Source: Candidatus Thorarchaeota archaeon (GTDB lineage Archaea; Asgardarchaeota; Thorarchaeia; Thorarchaeales; Thorarchaeaceae). From it: a DNA stretch of 37,333 bases. The notes beneath the pieces are model-generated. The model ran no database searches and was not told the DNA's origin. It saw nothing but the letters and a program-made list of their open reading frames with translations. The position numbers were made by a program, and so were the translations under genes. The stretch lies in the NCBI GenBank assembly GCA_030669595.1, contig DAOVDG010000005.1, positions 1-37,333 on the forward strand, given 5' to 3'. Of the stretch, positions 35,886-37,333 are shown piece by piece (the stretch's first letter is position 1; every line of letters starts with the position of its first letter).

Positions 35886-36329
35886 ATGAAGCAATCTCAA
35901 GAGCTTGTCGAGTCGATTCGTGAGGCGGTGAACAGAGTCGCTGCTAGGCTGGTGAACGAGTTCTCTGTGAGATTCTTGGTACTGTTCGGGTCTGCAGCCA
36001 CAGGAGAAACTGGGCCTATGAGTGATATCGACTTGGCAGTCTATATTGACCCTGATCATCACAAGTCAGGTAACATCGAGGCTGTCCTTGAGATTGGCCT
36101 TGTACTTGAGAGAGCCATCGGCGAAGGGAACGTAGATGTGGTGATTCTTAATGACGCTACACCAGCAATCAAGTTCAATGTGATCAGGACTGGCATTCAG
36201 ATTATATCGACTGAACAGGGAGATTATGAGGACTTCTATGTCAGAACGCTCGCGGAGTACTACGATTTCATCCCATTTCTCAACAGGCAGTATGAGAGCG
36301 CCAAGGCATCTCTGAGAGGAGGCATGTGA
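35886..36329 (+). CDS. Minimal nucleotidyltransferase (MntA-like) putative antitoxin, module 3
   Basis: LVLFGSAATGETGPMSDIDLAVYI (GSX10DXD). Confidence 0.88.
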   Translation: MKQSQELVESIREAVNRVAARLVNEFSVRFLVLFGSAATGETGPMSDIDLAVYIDPDHHKSGNIEAVLEIGLVLERAIGEGNVDVVILNDATPAIKFNVIRTGIQIISTEQGDYEDFYVRTLAEYYDFIPFLNRQYESAKASLRGGM

Positions 36330-36330
36330 A

Positions 36331-36750
36331 GTGAGTGATGCTGAGCTTAAATCAAGAGTTGTTTCTCTGCACGAGTCTCTGAGGAAACTGAGAGAACTTA
36401 GAAAGACTAGTCAGAAGAAGTTCCTGAATAGCTATGTCATTAGTGATGCAGTACTGCACAATCTGCAACTCACTATTGAAGCCCTAACCGATATAGGAAA
36501 TTATGCCCTGAGAAGAGGAGGACACAGGATTCCTGAAACAAGGGCAAGCGTGTTTGAGCTGCTCTGTTCGGAGGGTTATCTTGCAGAAGAGTCGCGTGAT
36601 GAGCTTGTCAAGATGGCTCGATTCAGGAACCTTGTGGTACATGGATACGCAGAGTTGAATCTAGAAATGGTATTCGATATTCTCCAAAGACAAGCGTCCT
36701 TTTTGCAGGAAGTAGCGAGTAGACTCGTTCAGAGCATTGAGAACAGATAG
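36331..36750 (+). CDS. HEPN/DUF86 HepT-like putative toxin, module 3
   Basis: Helical protein with MARFRNLVVHGYAELN (RX4HXY); GTG start 1 bp after the MNT stop. Confidence 0.87.
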   Translation: MSDAELKSRVVSLHESLRKLRELRKTSQKKFLNSYVISDAVLHNLQLTIEALTDIGNYALRRGGHRIPETRASVFELLCSEGYLAEESRDELVKMARFRNLVVHGYAELNLEMVFDILQRQASFLQEVASRLVQSIENR

Positions 36751-36844
36751 AGAGAAAGGAGTCGTCAGGCCAAGTAGGCCAGACACAGCAAGCGTGCCCA
36801 GATTCGGAATTGGGAGGTCGTAGAGAACACGGTCTTCAGTGCTA

Positions 36845-36892
36845 CGGACTGGCTTGGCCCCAACTTCGTGCATGTTCTGGATGGCCCGGTGC
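36845..36892 (+). pseudogene. Jelly-roll family remnant (GPNFVHVLD segment)
   Basis: DWLGPNFVHVLDGP compared with GWHGPNFVHVLDRP in copies 2 and 3. Confidence 0.7.
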
Positions 36893-36989
36893 CGGAAACT
36901 TGTACAATCCTGGACACCAATGTGCAAATTCTTGATAGCTGTTGCATACTCCTGCATATTTGACATGCCTCTGTATGACCGCAAAAGGT

Positions 36990-37032
36990 GGAATGAGGGT
37001 TCACGACATCAACGTCGTCGCGGACCTAGGAT
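36990..37032 (+). pseudogene. Jelly-roll family remnant (extreme 3' end)
   Basis: ggttcacgacatcaacgtcgtcgcggacc is shared with the 3' ends of copies 1 and 2. Confidence 0.8.
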
Positions 37033-37290
37033 GGACCACATCTCCTAGGGAGTTCCAGCAACCGTAATTGCAAGCACAAGGCGCCCGTAGTTGCATAGCG
37101 CACTGCCCGCAATCTCAGCAATGCTATAGATTGGAGCGGGATACACACCTATGACCAGTAGGGCGACAGCAAGAATCCCCATCCCCAGGATAACTGAAGG
37201 ACTGGCACGATGCGCGCTTCTGACCTTTTCAGACATTGGCTCAAACCAGACAGTCTTGATCATCCTGAGGTAGTAGCCAAGGCCAAGCAA
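36996..37290. repeat. Right copy of the ~290-bp direct repeat
   Basis: See left copy; here the NuoN-like frame continues past the repeat to the window edge. Confidence 0.85.
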
Positions 37291-37333
37291 CGCGTTGAAC
37301 AGGGCAACGACTGTGAACAGCAGGTAGTAGCCA
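37045..37333 (-). CDS. Complex I / antiporter-like proton-translocating subunit (NuoN/FpoN-type), C-terminus, partial at window edge
   Basis: Frame open to edge: GYYLLFTVVALFNALLGLGYYLRMIKTVWFEPMSEKV...GILAVALLVIGVYPAPIYSIAE. Exact subunit/complex not resolvable. Confidence 0.75.
   Translation of the reverse strand, partial: GYYLLFTVVALFNALLGLGYYLRMIKTVWFEPMSEKVRSAHRASPSVILGMGILAVALLVIGVYPAPIYSIAEIAGSALCNYGRLVLAITVAGTP

Noticed and set aside
36661-37004. Minus-strand ORFs (107 and 79 aa) between HepT-3 and the NuoN-like gene
   Set aside because: No recognisable motif; they overlap plus-strand jelly-roll remnants and the HepT-3 3' end.
29164-37290. Island as a transposon or integrative element
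   Set aside because: No transposase, integrase, terminal inverted repeats or tRNA att site seen; the bracketing repeats are host gene tails, so segmental duplication fits better.
1-37333. CRISPR arrays, rRNA, tRNA genes
   Set aside because: No regularly spaced direct repeats and no rRNA- or tRNA-like sequence recognised by eye; a tRNAscan/Infernal run would be needed to exclude intron-containing or divergent tRNAs.

Overview
A 37.3 kb window from an archaeal chromosome. The archaeal call rests on the A/V-type ATP synthase subunits I, H, E, K and C, an archaeal-style TrmI and HerA. An Asgard affiliation is possible but is inference only. The first ~27 kb is mostly housekeeping: phosphosugar mutase, a bshB/bshA/bshC-like low-molecular-weight thiol cluster, aminotransferase, pyrF, Nudix, HerA ATPase, trmI, A-ATPase genes split into three oppositely oriented blocks, a LarA-like racemase with a decayed duplicate, an FGGY kinase and a GIY-YIG protein. 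The last ~10 kb (28-37 kb) is an unusual accessory island. It holds three large copies and at least four decayed remnants of one extracellular-looking jelly-roll/LamG-like gene. Interleaved with these are three different HEPN/MNT toxin-antitoxin modules and one VapBC module. The island is bracketed by a ~290 bp direct repeat carrying the jelly-roll 3' end plus the 3' end of a complex-I/antiporter-like (NuoN-type) gene. Other leads: a small protein (1580-1972) ending in a motif strikingly like the Ena/VASP actin-binding (WH2-like) motif; a TGTACA operator-like array upstream of an aminotransferase; a 7-G tract that breaks a membrane protein ORF; and operator-like repeats at the TA promoters. 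All family calls are from reading translated sequence, with no database search.
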